A stretch of 64,000 nucleotides of DNA from Nocardia higoensis (GCF_015477835.1 NZ_JADLQN010000002.1:62001-126000), one strand, 5' to 3'; numbered from the stretch's first letter, positions 1 through 10,330 are shown. Notes: a model not told the origin generated them from the sequence alone. Made by a program: numbers and translations.

Positions 1-458
1 GATGGTGTAGCCGTCGCCGGTGCGGGTGGCGCGGGTCTTGATGGCGGCGACGTCGGATCCGAGATCGGGTTCGGACATGGAGAACGACCCGCGGATCTCG
101 CCGGTGGCCATCTTCGGCAGGTAGTGCGCCTTCTGGGCCTCGGTGCCGTGCCGGGAGATCATGTGCGCGACGATGAAATGGGTGTTGATCACGCCGGACA
201 CGCTCATCCAGCCGCGGGCGATCTCCTCGACCACCAGGGCGTAGGTGAGCAGGGATTCGCCGAGGCCGCCGTACTCCTCGCCGATCGTGATGCCGAACAG
301 GCCGATCTCCTTCATCCGCTCGACGATGTCGGCGGGATAGGTGTCGGAGTGTTCGAGCTTCTGCGCGTTCGGGATGATCTCGCGATCCACGAACGCCCGT
401 ACGGTAGCCAGGATTTCGGTCTGGACGTCGGTGAGCCCGGCGGTGCGGGCCAGGCGGG

Positions 459-462
<4 letters not shown>
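1..462 (-). CDS. acyl-CoA dehydrogenase, N-terminal part (cut by window edge)
   Basis: The first 154 codons of an acyl-CoA dehydrogenase, an FAD enzyme that introduces the 2,3-double bond into acyl-CoA. The visible part has the all-alpha N-terminal domain with GEEYGG at residues 61-66 and the start of the middle beta domain (SMSEPDLGSD, 128-137), which contacts FAD and substrate. The GTG start overlaps the upstream thiolase stop as GTGA, so translation is probably coupled. It is the last visible gene of the minus-strand catabolic operon. The C-terminal domain with the catalytic Glu lies outside the window, so substrate class cannot be judged. Confidence 0.93.
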
Positions 463-1672
<1,210 letters not shown>

Positions 1673-1673
<1 letters not shown>

Positions 1674-2410
1674 CACATGAACCTTCCGCCGGTGACCTCG
1701 AGAACGGCACCGGTCATATACGAGGACAGGTCGGAGGCCAGGAAGAGCACCACGTTGGCGACTTCGTCCGGCTCGCCCGCACGGCCCAGCGGGATCTCGG
1801 CCATCTTCTGGTCCCACACCTTCTGGGGCATGGCCTCGGTCATCGCGGTGCGGATCAGGCCGGGTTGCACGGCGTTGATCCGCACATTCTTGAACGCGAC
1901 CTCCTTGGCCGCGGCCTTGGTGAGACCGACGATGCCCGCCTTGGCGGCCGAGTAGTTGGTCTGGCCGGGCAGGCCGATCTTGCCCGAGAGCGAGGAGATG
2001 TTGACGATGGCGCCGCGGCCGTGCTCACGCATCCGGTCGGCGGCCGCGCGGGTGCCGTTCCAGGTGCCCTTGAGGTGCACGGCGATGACGGCGTCGAAAT
2101 CGTCCTCGGTCATCTTGCGCATGGTGGCGTCGCGAGTCAGGCCCGCGTTGTTGACGAACACACCCAGCGGGCCGAACCGCTCGGCTGTCTCGATCAGCGC
2201 CTGGATCTGCCCGGCGTCGCGGACATCGCAATGCGCGTAGGCGGCCACCGATTCGCCGCCGAGTTCGGCGACGGCCGCCGCGCCCGCCTCGTCGTTGATG
2301 TCGCCGAGGGCGACCTTGGCGCCCTCGGCGACGAAGCGGCGTGCGATGTGCAGCCCGATTCCCTGGGCCGCACCGGTGACCACGGCCACCCGACCCTCCA
2401 GCAAGCCCAT
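1673..2410 (-). CDS. short-chain dehydrogenase (FabG / 3-hydroxyacyl-CoA dehydrogenase type)
   Basis: A 245-residue classical SDR. The cofactor motif TGAAQGIG is at 12-19, NNAG at 87-90, and the catalytic Ser139/140, Tyr153 and Lys157 are in place. The sequence resembles FabG-type 3-oxoacyl reductases. In this operon it most likely oxidises a 3-hydroxyacyl-CoA to the 3-ketoacyl-CoA for the adjoining thiolase. The ATG at 2410 is chosen because a GGAG site sits 6 bases upstream and the protein then begins right before the first beta strand; in-frame codons further upstream have no support. Overlap with the thiolase start implies coupled translation. Confidence 0.93.
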
Positions 2411-2605
2411 GTCAGCTCCGATCCGTTCGTATCTGCGGGCCGGCGTTGTGTGCACGGCCCCTGCCGGTCGTCCCGCGCGCGGAACGCGCGGCGGGCGGAC
2501 GTTGTGTCTGCGCGTGACTCTGTGCGGATGCCATCGCGCGACTTCGCCGGGACGCCATCGCCGCGCCCCGGCACCAGATCTCGGCCCGACCCCGGCGAGC
2601 AGGAG

Positions 2606-3832
2606 TCACTGCACGACTCCCTCGGCGCGCAGGCGATCGATCTCCTCCGGCGTGCTGCCGAGTTCGGCCAGCACCGCGTCGGTCTGTTCGCCCAGCGCGG
2701 GCACCGGGTCCATGCGCATCTCCACGTCGGAGAACGTCATCGGCGGCAGCACCGCGCGGATCGGACCCGCCTCGGTGCCCACCTCGCGCCAGCGGTCGCG
2801 CGCGGACAGTTGCGGGTGCGCGATCAAGCCCTTCATGTCGTTGAGCTGGGCGGCGGGGATGCCGAACTTCGCCAGCAGTCCGTCGAGATCTCCGGTGGTG
2901 AAACGGCGGGTCTGCTCGGCGACGGCGGCGTCGACCTCCGTGCGGTGGCGGACCCGGTCGATATTGGTGACGAAACGCGGGTCGTCGGCCAGCTCGGGGA
3001 CGCCGAACACGTCGGTGACCAGGACGCGCCAGCCGCGGTCGTTCTGGACGCCGATGAGGATCTGCCCGTCGGCGGTGGGATAGGCGTCGTAGGGGGCGAT
3101 CGCGGCGTGCGACAGGCCCATGCGCCGGATCTGCGTGTCCTGGTACATCTGCATGTACATGGAGTGCCCGAGCCATTCGACGGTGGCGTCGAACATGGCG
3201 ATCTCGATGGTGGCGCCCGTGCCGGTGCGTTCCCGGCGGAACAGCGCGGCCTGGATCGAGGACAGCGCGTAGAGGCCGGAAGCGATATCGGCCGAGGGCA
3301 CACCGGTTTTGGTCGCGGTCTCGGGGGTGCCGGTGATCGAGCAGAGACCGGTCTCGGCCTGGATGAGCATGTCGTAGGCCTTGCGGTCGCGGTACGGGCC
3401 GTCGGTGCCGTAGCCGCTCATGTCGACCACGATCAGGCCGGGCTGCTCGCGGCGCAGCTCGTCGGCGCCGAAGCCCAGCCGCGCGGCGGCGCCGGGAGCG
3501 AGGTTCTGGATGAACACGTCGGCGCGGGAGATCAACTCGCGCAGCAATTTCCGGCCGCGGTCGTCCTCGAGGTCGATGGCGACGGATTCCTTGCCGCGGT
3601 TGAGCCAGACGAAATGCGAGGCCAAGCCGTGCACGGCGGCGTCGTAGTTGCGAGCGAAATCGCCTTCGCCGACGCGTTCCACCTTGATGACTCTGGCGCC
3701 GAAATCGGCCAGGTGGCGGCTGGCCATCGGCGCGGCGACGGCGTGTTCGAGGCTGACGACGGTCACCCCCGCGAGTGGCAGTTCGCCCGAATCCGTTGCC
3801 GCGCCGGAGTGGCCGGTATCAGCGCTGTCCAC
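2606..3832 (-). CDS. CaiB/BaiF family (class III) CoA-transferase
   Basis: 408 residues, typical for class III CoA-transferases, which move CoA between carboxylic acids through an aspartyl anhydride. The N-terminal Rossmann part carries LADFGARVIKVE (41-52) and the LNRGKESVAIDL segment (77-88); the likely catalytic Asp is Asp154 in AYDMLIQ. The GTG start lies 14 bases inside the upstream acyl-CoA dehydrogenase gene, so the two are probably coupled. It is followed by 195 bases before the SDR, the longest gap in the operon. Likely role: activation of a free acid in a pathway with no visible acyl-CoA ligase. Donor and acceptor cannot be inferred. Confidence 0.93.
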   Translation of the reverse strand: MDSADTGHSGAATDSGELPLAGVTVVSLEHAVAAPMASRHLADFGARVIKVERVGEGDFARNYDAAVHGLASHFVWLNRGKESVAIDLEDDRGRKLLRELISRADVFIQNLAPGAAARLGFGADELRREQPGLIVVDMSGYGTDGPYRDRKAYDMLIQAETGLCSITGTPETATKTGVPSADIASGLYALSSIQAALFRRERTGTGATIEIAMFDATVEWLGHSMYMQMYQDTQIRRMGLSHAAIAPYDAYPTADGQILIGVQNDRGWRVLVTDVFGVPELADDPRFVTNIDRVRHRTEVDAAVAEQTRRFTTGDLDGLLAKFGIPAAQLNDMKGLIAHPQLSARDRWREVGTEAGPIRAVLPPMTFSDVEMRMDPVPALGEQTDAVLAELGSTPEEIDRLRAEGVVQ

Positions 3833-5021
3833 CGGTCGCCTCCCGCTTGGCCTGCTTCACCAGCCGGCCGCCGATGATGAGCCGCTGGATCTCGCTGGTG
3901 CCCTCGTAGAGGCGCAGCAGGCGAACATCGCGGTAGATGCGCTCGACGGCGACGTCGCGCATGTAGCCGGTGCCGCCGTGGATCTGCACCGCCAGATCGG
4001 TGACCTGGCCGACCATCTCGGTGCAGTACAGCTTGGCCGCCGACGGGCCCACGCGGCGGTCCTCGCCGGAGACGTAGCGGGCGGCGACATCGCGCACCAG
4101 CGCGCGACCGGCCAGCACGCCGGTGTACTGGTCGGCGATCATGGCCTGAACCAGCTGGAAATCGCCGATCGCGGAGCCACCCTGGGTGGCGGTGGCGGCG
4201 TAGGCGACGGATTCGTCCAGGGCGCGCTGTGCGGCGCCGACCGCGAGCGCGGCGATGTGCACTCGGCCGCGGGTCAGCGACACCATGGCGGCCCGGTAAC
4301 CGACGTCCTCGCTGCCGCCCACCAGCCCCGCGTTCGGCACACGCACGCCGGAGAACCGCACGTCGGAGGTCCAGGCGCCCTCTTGGCCCATCTTGCGGTC
4401 CTTGACGCCGACCTCGAGGCCCGGGGTGTCGGCGGGGACCAGGAAGACCGCGATGCCGGGCCCGTCGGCGTCGGCGGCGCGGGTGCGGGCGAATACGACG
4501 AACAGGTCGGCCGAAGGGGCGTTGGTGATGAAGCGCTTCTCGCCGTCGATCACCCAATCATCGCCGTCCCGAACGGCCTTGGTACGCAGCCCGGCCGGGT
4601 TGGAGCCCGCGCCCGGTTCGGTGAGGGCGAAGGAGGCCACCACCTCGCCGGAGGCGATGCGCTCGAGCCAGGTCTGCTTCTGCTCCTCGGTGCCGTAGTT
4701 GACCAGTACCTGCCCGGCGATGCCGTTGTTGGTGCCGAACATCGAGCGGAACGCCAGGGTGGTGTAGCCGAACTCCATGGCCAGCTCGACATCCTGAGCG
4801 AGGTTCAGGCCGAGGCCGCCCCACTCCTGCGGGATCGCGTAGCCGAACAGCCCCATGTCGGCGGCGGCGCGGCGGATGTCGTCGGGGATGCGGTCGGTGT
4901 CGGCGATCTGCTGTTCACGCGGCACCACCGCCTCACGGACGAAGGCCCGGGTCTGGGCCAGGATGTCGGCGAAGTCCTGGTCGGACACCTGCGACACCAG
5001 GGTGGCCTGGTCGGCGGCCAT
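3819..5021 (-). CDS. acyl-CoA dehydrogenase
   Basis: A full-length 400-residue acyl-CoA dehydrogenase. PQEWGG is at 64-69, the FAD/substrate motif FALTEPGAGSN at 131-141, and the C-terminal LYEGTSEIQ segment holds the usual catalytic Glu. The ATG at 5021 has an AGAGGAG ribosome site about 7 bases upstream. An open frame continues upstream for over 1 kb, but it runs antiparallel in register inside the aldehyde dehydrogenase gene and is a GC artefact. It lies 32 bases after the aldehyde dehydrogenase and overlaps the next CoA-transferase. The glutaryl-CoA dehydrogenase-like opening is suggestive but not enough to assign a substrate. Confidence 0.94.
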   Translation of the reverse strand: MAADQATLVSQVSDQDFADILAQTRAFVREAVVPREQQIADTDRIPDDIRRAAADMGLFGYAIPQEWGGLGLNLAQDVELAMEFGYTTLAFRSMFGTNNGIAGQVLVNYGTEEQKQTWLERIASGEVVASFALTEPGAGSNPAGLRTKAVRDGDDWVIDGEKRFITNAPSADLFVVFARTRAADADGPGIAVFLVPADTPGLEVGVKDRKMGQEGAWTSDVRFSGVRVPNAGLVGGSEDVGYRAAMVSLTRGRVHIAALAVGAAQRALDESVAYAATATQGGSAIGDFQLVQAMIADQYTGVLAGRALVRDVAARYVSGEDRRVGPSAAKLYCTEMVGQVTDLAVQIHGGTGYMRDVAVERIYRDVRLLRLYEGTSEIQRLIIGGRLVKQAKREATGGQR

Positions 5022-5053
5022 CGAATGCTCCTCTGCTGGAAAAGGGTTCGCCG

Positions 5054-6427
5054 TCAGCGCGGATCGCGGATCAGCTTCTTGTTGGCGAACTCCGCGATGC
5101 CGTAGTGCGAGAGCTCGCGGCCCACGCCCGAGCGCTTCACCCCGCCGAACGGCAGGTCGGGAGCCGAGCGGCTGGTGCCGTTGATCCACACCATGCCGGT
5201 GTCCAAGCGGTCGGCGACCTCGGCCGCGAGCTGCTCGTCGGCGCTGAACACCGCGGCGGCCAGGCCGTAGGGCGAGTCGTTGGCCAGTTCCACCGCCGCG
5301 TCCACCGACGGCACCCGGTAGACCACCGCGACCGGGCCGAACAGTTCTTCCCGGTAGGCGGGCATGTCGGGGGTGACGTCGGTGAGCACGGTCGCCTCGT
5401 AGTACGCGCCTGGTCCCGCCACGGGCCGCCCGCCGGTGGCCACGGTCGCGCCCCGCGCGACCGCGTCGTCCACCTGGCGGGCGAGATCGTCGCGCGCGCG
5501 CCGGGAGGACAGCGGGCCGAAGGTCGTGGCGGGGTCTTTCGGATCTCCGGGCCGCTGGTCCCGCATAGCGGCGACGAACGCGTCGAGGAATTTCTCGTAG
5601 ATCTCGTCGAGCACGATGAAGCGCTTGGAGGCGGTGCACGCCTGACCGGCATTGCCCATCCGGTTGCCCACCGCCGCGGCCACCGTCTGCTCCAGCGCGG
5701 CGTCGTCGAGCACCAGGAACGGATCGGAGCCGCCGAGTTCGAGCACGTACTTCTTCAGGTGCCTGCCCGCGACCTCCGCGACCGCCGCGCCCGCGCGCTC
5801 GGAACCGGTCAGCGACACGCCCTGCACCCGGGGGTCGGCGATGATCCGGGCGACCTGCTCGTTGCTCGCGAACAGATTGCGGTACACCGACTCCGGCGCC
5901 CCCGCCTCGGCGAACACCTCCGCGATCGCCAGTGCGGACTGCGGGCATATCTGGGCATGCTTGAGCAGGATCGTGTTGCCCAGCACCAGGTTCGGCGCGG
6001 CGAAGCGAGCCACCTGATAGTAGGGGTAGTTCCACGGCATGATCCCCAACAGCGGGCCGATCGGCTCGGTGCGCACCACGGCGGTGCCGGTCCCGGAGAT
6101 GGTCAGCGGCTCGTCGGCCAGGAAGGCCTCGGCGTTGTCGGCGTAGTACTCGTAGATGGCGGCGCTGAGCGCGACCTCGCCGCGGGCCTGGCTGATCGGC
6201 TTGCCCATCTCCAGGGTCGGCCAGGCGGCCAGCTCCTCGGACTTGTCTCGGTAGAGCCGGGCGACCCGGCGCAGCAGTGCCGCGCGCTCGGTGCGGGGGA
6301 CGCGCCGCCAGTCGTCGAAGGCTGCCTTCGACGCGGCGAGGGCGTCGTCGATATCGGCGTCGGCGGCCTCGGGGAACCGGGCGAGCACCTCGCCGGTCGT
6401 CGGATCGGTGGTGGCGTAGTCGCTCAT
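5054..6427 (-). CDS. NAD(P)-dependent aldehyde dehydrogenase (succinic semialdehyde type)
   Basis: 457 residues with the ALDH hallmarks: PWNYP at 131-135, the general base Glu230 in LELGG, and the nucleophile Cys264 in GQACTASKRF. The short N-terminus and the C-S/T-A-S-K-R-F context resemble the GabD1/YneI-like semialdehyde dehydrogenases. It oxidises an aldehyde to the carboxylic acid, which one of the neighbouring CoA-transferases could then activate. The ATG overlaps the stop of the preceding repeat gene (ATGA). Substrate is not provable from sequence; other short-chain semialdehydes are equally possible. Confidence 0.94.
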   Translation of the reverse strand: MSDYATTDPTTGEVLARFPEAADADIDDALAASKAAFDDWRRVPRTERAALLRRVARLYRDKSEELAAWPTLEMGKPISQARGEVALSAAIYEYYADNAEAFLADEPLTISGTGTAVVRTEPIGPLLGIMPWNYPYYQVARFAAPNLVLGNTILLKHAQICPQSALAIAEVFAEAGAPESVYRNLFASNEQVARIIADPRVQGVSLTGSERAGAAVAEVAGRHLKKYVLELGGSDPFLVLDDAALEQTVAAAVGNRMGNAGQACTASKRFIVLDEIYEKFLDAFVAAMRDQRPGDPKDPATTFGPLSSRRARDDLARQVDDAVARGATVATGGRPVAGPGAYYEATVLTDVTPDMPAYREELFGPVAVVYRVPSVDAAVELANDSPYGLAAAVFSADEQLAAEVADRLDTGMVWINGTSRSAPDLPFGGVKRSGVGRELSHYGIAEFANKKLIRDPR

Positions 6428-6663
6428 AGCTGTGCCCTCTTCTCGATGGCGTACTGCTCGTCGGCCGGTTTCGCGTCGGCCGGTTTCGCGGTGGCCGGTT
6501 TCGCGGTGGCCGATTGCGCGGTGGCCGACTTCAGGGTGACCGATGTGTGGGTGGCCGACTCGCTCACAGCCGACTCGCGGGTGGCCGACTGCGGGATGAC
6601 GGATTCGTGAGTGGCCGATTTCTCGGGAGCCGGGCGCCCGGCGATCGTGGCCCTGTCGTTCAT
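6424..6663 (-). CDS. small pentapeptide-repeat protein, function unknown
   Basis: A 79-codon frame bounded on both sides by ATGA overlaps: its ATG shares bases with the CoA-transferase stop, and its TGA shares bases with the aldehyde dehydrogenase ATG. That arrangement is strong evidence that it is translated. Residues 16-70 are eleven tandem 5-residue units: SATHE, SVIPQ, SATRE, SAVSE, SATHT, SVTLK, SATAQ, SATAK, PATAK, PADAK, PADEQ. No signal peptide, membrane segment or cysteine is present; composition (Ala, Ser, Thr, Lys, Glu) predicts a disordered or extended chain. It does not match the A(D/N)Lxx pentapeptide-repeat fold. It may be a linker-like protein or a spacer that keeps ribosomes coupled between the two enzymes. 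Not recognised. Confidence 0.65.
   Translation of the reverse strand: MNDRATIAGRPAPEKSATHESVIPQSATRESAVSESATHTSVTLKSATAQSATAKPATAKPADAKPADEQYAIEKRAQL
6454..6618. repeat. 15-bp tandem repeat array (11 units)
   Basis: Eleven in-frame 15-bp units lie inside the small gene. The units nearest the aldehyde dehydrogenase are almost identical at the DNA level (a TCGGCCGGTTTCGCG-like unit on the plus strand), while those near the CoA-transferase have diverged. The gradient suggests recent copy-number growth at one end. Confidence 0.8.
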
Positions 6664-7955
6664 CGGGACGACGCTCCGAGATGTCCGCCGTCGATCAGCG
6701 CCTCGATCTCCTCGTCGGGCGCACCGAGCAGATCGCGCACGACCGCCGCGCCGTCGGCGCCGAGCGCGGGCGCGGGGCCGGTCGACAGATGCCTGCCGTC
6801 GAAGGTCGCGGGCAGGCCCGCCGCCAGATAGGTACCGATGCGCGGCTGCTCCAGGGGACTGAACAGCGGATTGGCGGCGAGTTCGCCGCTCGCGACGATG
6901 TCGGCGAAGCCGCGGTAGCGGTCGAACAACACCGAAGTGCCCGACAGCGCGGCCTCCACCTCGGCGGCGGTGTGCTCTGCGAACCAGGTGGCGAACACCG
7001 CGTCCAGCAGCTCGCGGTAGCGGTAGCGGTCCGCGTCGGCCGAGAAGTCCACGCCGAGTGTGGATTCCAACGCCGCGACGACCTCGGTGCGGCCGGTGAC
7101 CCGCACCAGATCGCGCATGTGCCGCGGTGTCAGGGCGACGACCATGAAACGTGTGCCGTCGCCGGTGCGGAAGTCCTTGCCGTAGGTGCCGTAGACGGCG
7201 TTGCCGGTGGCCTCGCGCTCGACGCCGTTGATCTGCACCTCGGTCAGGTAGCTCAGATGCCCGGCCACGGCGAGTGCGACATCCGACAGCGGCAGGTCGA
7301 CGGCCGACCCCCGCCCGGTCGCTTCGCGCTTGCGTACCGCCGCCGCGATGGCCAGCGCCGCGTACAGGCCGCAGGCCACATCCCAGGCGGGCAGCACGTG
7401 ATTGGCCGGGCCGTCATGGCTGGGCGAGCCGGTGATGAGCGGGAATCCGGTGGCGGCGTTGACGGTGTAGTCCACCGCCGCGCTGCCGTCGCGCTTGCCG
7501 AGAATTTGCACCGTGATGACATCGTGGCGCAGCGCGCTCAGCGTCTCGTGGCTCATCCAGCCCCGGCCGCCGGCATTGGTGACCAGGATGCCGCCGCCCT
7601 CGCCCGGCGCCGTGATCAGCCGTCGCACCAGCTCCCGGCCTTCGGGACTGCGCAGATCACAGGTGACCGAGCGCTTTCCGCGATTGAGCCCCGCCCAGTA
7701 GATGCTCTCGCCCGCCTCGGTCACCGGCCAGCGGTTCTTGTCGCCCGCCCCGCCGATCGGGTCGACACGGATGACCTCCGCACCGAGCTGGGAGAGAGTC
7801 AGCCCGCACAGGGGTGCGGCGACGAAGCTCGACACCTCGACTACCCGCAGCCCGGCCAAGGGGCGCGAGTCGTTCGTCGTGCCGGGGCCTTCGGGCATGT
7901 GCGGGGGGCCTGCGTGGTGATGCTGTGCTGCCGCCTCCGGCCCCTGAGCGCTCAC
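6660..7955 (-). CDS. CaiB/BaiF family (class III) CoA-transferase
   Basis: The second class III CoA-transferase of the operon, 431 residues from the GTG at 7955. That start overlaps the MaoC stop as GTGA; a TTG at 7979 and an ATG at 7898 are alternatives, and the His-rich stretch near residues 11-13 is poorly conserved-looking. LSQLGAEVIRVD (54-65) and LNRGKRSVTCDL (90-101) match the family, and Asp162 in AAVDYTVNAATG is the likely catalytic residue. It differs enough from the other operon member to suggest a different acid. It overlaps the small repeat gene by 4 bases. Confidence 0.92.
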   Translation of the reverse strand: MSAQGPEAAAQHHHAGPPHMPEGPGTTNDSRPLAGLRVVEVSSFVAAPLCGLTLSQLGAEVIRVDPIGGAGDKNRWPVTEAGESIYWAGLNRGKRSVTCDLRSPEGRELVRRLITAPGEGGGILVTNAGGRGWMSHETLSALRHDVITVQILGKRDGSAAVDYTVNAATGFPLITGSPSHDGPANHVLPAWDVACGLYAALAIAAAVRKREATGRGSAVDLPLSDVALAVAGHLSYLTEVQINGVEREATGNAVYGTYGKDFRTGDGTRFMVVALTPRHMRDLVRVTGRTEVVAALESTLGVDFSADADRYRYRELLDAVFATWFAEHTAAEVEAALSGTSVLFDRYRGFADIVASGELAANPLFSPLEQPRIGTYLAAGLPATFDGRHLSTGPAPALGADGAAVVRDLLGAPDEEIEALIDGGHLGASSR

Positions 7956-9055
7956 GCCAGCAACCCCGTGAATCGCCAATCCAGTACCGGTCGTGGCGAA
8001 TCGGGCTCGGAGTCCGGCCGGGGACGGGCGTGGACGATCGAGCGCAGGAGCACGGCGTGACCGTCGCCGCAGGGCTCGGCGGACTCGACGTGCAGTTCGC
8101 TGGCGAGGGTGTCGTTCTCGCGTACCGGTCCGGTGTGGTCGCAGGACTGCCAGCCCAGGACGGTCACCAGGGCGGGCAGCGCGCGGGTGGCTTGGGCGAA
8201 GGCGAGGCCGATGGTGTGGCCGCCGTAGACCAGGCGACCTGCCTCGCCGGAGCGCTCGTCGTGGTGCACGGCGGCGATGTTCAGGGTGAGCCGCGCCAAT
8301 TCGGGTGCGCTGGTGACCACGTCGGCGCTGCTGTGGAAAACCGTCCCGACGAGGCCGGGGGAGAAGTGGGGGCCGGGCACCCGAGCGCGGTAGGCGCCGA
8401 GATCCCAGCCTTCGACGGCTCGCGGATCACTGCTCGCCGGATCGCCCGCGGGCTCACCGGTGGCGGTGCCGTCGATGGCGATGCCGATGGTCGAGAGGTC
8501 GTCGGCGCGGCGAACGCGGTCGGCGGAGGGAGACGGACTCGACGGGAGCATGGCGCAGCGGTGGAAATCCAGGACCACGCGGTCGTGCTGGTCGACGGTC
8601 GTGATGCGCAGCGCGGCCAGGCCGGTGGGCGCGCGGCCGGGCTTGGCGGAGTTCTCGCGCAGGCCGACCACCTCGGTGCGGGTGGAGAGGGTGTCGCCCA
8701 GGACGGGGAAGCGGTGGAAGCGCAGGCCGCGGTAGAAGAGGTTGGCCTTGACGTGGTGGGTGACCAGTGTCGACTGGCCGATGGCGATGTCCCAGACCAG
8801 GCCGGGATGGGCCAGGGGGGCGGGGGAGCCGATGACCGACTCGCCGAGGTGCGCGTCGAGGGGCAGGCGCAGCCGGTCGCCGAGGATCGCCTGATGAGAG
8901 GCGGCGAGCCCGCTGGTCAGAGTGACCGCGGGAGCGGTGTCGAACGTGGCGCCGGGCTCGAGCTCGTCGAAAAACGGTCCACCGACGAACGTCTCGCGTC
9001 GGTTCACAGCGTGGTCCACCTCGATCCCGGTCGCCGGCGATGCCGGAACGAGCAC
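7952..9055 (-). CDS. MaoC-family double hot-dog acyl-CoA hydratase/dehydratase
   Basis: 367 residues with two hot-dog halves. The first contains YRGLRFHRFPVLGDTL, a MaoC-like segment. The second carries LTLNIAAVHHDE followed by YGGHTIG, which corresponds to the N-x-x-x-x-H-x-D hydratase loop. Proteins of this layout include mesaconyl-CoA hydratases and other enoyl-CoA hydratases. Here it would add water to an enoyl-CoA made by the acyl-CoA dehydrogenases. It is the first gene of the minus-strand operon. The GTG at 9055 is used; GTG codons 12 and 17 codons further in are alternatives. Substrate unknown. Confidence 0.85.
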   Translation of the reverse strand: MLVPASPATGIEVDHAVNRRETFVGGPFFDELEPGATFDTAPAVTLTSGLAASHQAILGDRLRLPLDAHLGESVIGSPAPLAHPGLVWDIAIGQSTLVTHHVKANLFYRGLRFHRFPVLGDTLSTRTEVVGLRENSAKPGRAPTGLAALRITTVDQHDRVVLDFHRCAMLPSSPSPSADRVRRADDLSTIGIAIDGTATGEPAGDPASSDPRAVEGWDLGAYRARVPGPHFSPGLVGTVFHSSADVVTSAPELARLTLNIAAVHHDERSGEAGRLVYGGHTIGLAFAQATRALPALVTVLGWQSCDHTGPVRENDTLASELHVESAEPCGDGHAVLLRSIVHARPRPDSEPDSPRPVLDWRFTGLLA

Positions 9056-9077
9056 CGGCCGTCCGGCGCTGCCCGGA

Positions 9078-9127
9078 ATATTGGCAGCGCGACAACATTC
9101 ATGTCAAGACCAATGTGCGGCTATGCT
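9078..9127. promoter_or_regulatory. divergent promoter region with candidate operator
   Basis: For the minus-strand operon a perfect -35 TTGACA (9107-9102, read on the minus strand) is followed after 18 bases by CAATAT (9083-9078). For the plus-strand gene a -10 TATGCT (9122-9127) ends 6 bases before its ATG, suggesting leaderless transcription. GACAACATTCATGTC (9091-9105) is an imperfect palindrome between these elements and could bind the nearby GntR regulator. Confidence 0.5.
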
Positions 9128-9133
9128 ACCGAT

Positions 9134-10330
9134 ATGGCCGCTATTTGGCCGTACAAATACACCGAAACGCAGGCGGAGATGACCGAGCTGAACGACGAAG
9201 AGTCCTACCTGGTCGAGACCGTACGGACGTTCATCGACCGCGAGGTGCGCCCGCACGTGCGCGAGATGGAGCGCGCCGACGCCTATCCCGAGAAGTGGAT
9301 CGAGCAGATGAAGCAGATCGGGATCTACGGTCTGGCGATCCCGGAGGAGTACGGCGGTTCGCCGGTCTCCATGCCCTGCTACGCGCGCGTCACCGAGGAG
9401 CTGGCCCGCGGCTGGATGAGCCTGGCCGGAGCCATGGGCGGGCACACCGTGGTCGCCAAGCTGCTCACGATGTTCGGCACCGAGGAACAGAAGCGCCGCT
9501 ACCTGCCGAGGATGGCCACCGGCGAGATGCGCGCGACCATGGCGCTGACCGAGCCCTCCGGCGGCTCGGACCTGCAGGCGCTGACCACCCACGCCCGTGC
9601 CGACGGCGACGATCTGGTGATCAACGGCGCCAAGATGTGGATCAGCAACGCCCGCCGCTCCGGGCTGATCGCGCTGCTGTGCAAAACCGATCCGGACGCC
9701 TCGCCCCGGCACGCGGGCATCTCCGTGGTGCTGTGCGAACACGGCCCCGGCCTGGAGGTCTCGCGGGATCTGCCCAAGCTCGGATACAAGGGTGTCGAGT
9801 CCTGTGAGCTGGCGTTCACCGACTATCGCGTGCCCGCGACCGCGGTTCTCGGCGGCGTGCCGGGCAAGGGTTTCGCGCAGATGATGAAGGGCCTGGAAGT
9901 GGGTCGCATCCAGGTCGCCTGCCGGGCGCTCGGCGTCGCCGCGGCCGCGCTCGCGGATTCCCTCGCCTACGCGCAGCAGCGCGAGAGTTTCGGCAAGCCG
10001 ATCTGGAAGCACCAGTCGATCGGCAACTACCTGGCCGACATGGCGACCAAGCTGACCGCCGCCCGGCTGCTGGCCTGGCACGCCGCCGAGAAGTACGACG
10101 CGGGCGAGCGCTGCGACATGGAAGCGGGCATGGCCAAGCTGTACGCCTCGGAGATCGCGATGGAGGGCGCGTTGTCGGCCGTGCGCATCCACGGCGGCTA
10201 CGGTTACTCGACCGAGTACGACGTGGAACGCTATTTCCGCGACGCGCCGCTGATGATCGTGGGGGAAGGCACCAACGAGATCCAGCGCAATGTCATCGCG
10301 GCTCAGCTCGTCGCGCGCGGCGGGCTGTAG
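9134..10330 (+). CDS. acyl-CoA dehydrogenase
   Basis: 398 residues, complete. EEYGG, the MALTEPSGGSD middle-domain motif and the C-terminal GEGTNEIQ segment with the likely catalytic Glu are present. It is transcribed away from the catabolic operon and shares its regulatory region, so it may be an accessory dehydrogenase for the same pathway. The ATG at 9134 is preferred because a TATGCT -10 box lies at the spacing expected for a leaderless transcript; an in-frame ATG 15 codons later at 9179, preceded by AGGCGGAG, is the alternative. The three acyl-CoA dehydrogenases here are clearly distinct sequences. Confidence 0.93.
   Translation: MAAIWPYKYTETQAEMTELNDEESYLVETVRTFIDREVRPHVREMERADAYPEKWIEQMKQIGIYGLAIPEEYGGSPVSMPCYARVTEELARGWMSLAGAMGGHTVVAKLLTMFGTEEQKRRYLPRMATGEMRATMALTEPSGGSDLQALTTHARADGDDLVINGAKMWISNARRSGLIALLCKTDPDASPRHAGISVVLCEHGPGLEVSRDLPKLGYKGVESCELAFTDYRVPATAVLGGVPGKGFAQMMKGLEVGRIQVACRALGVAAAALADSLAYAQQRESFGKPIWKHQSIGNYLADMATKLTAARLLAWHAAEKYDAGERCDMEAGMAKLYASEIAMEGALSAVRIHGGYGYSTEYDVERYFRDAPLMIVGEGTNEIQRNVIAAQLVARGGL

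Noticed and set aside
1865-3877. A 670-codon plus-strand frame across the SDR and CoA-transferase genes
   Set aside because: Both underlying minus-strand genes are clearly recognisable; the frame is Gly/Arg/Val-rich noise without motifs.
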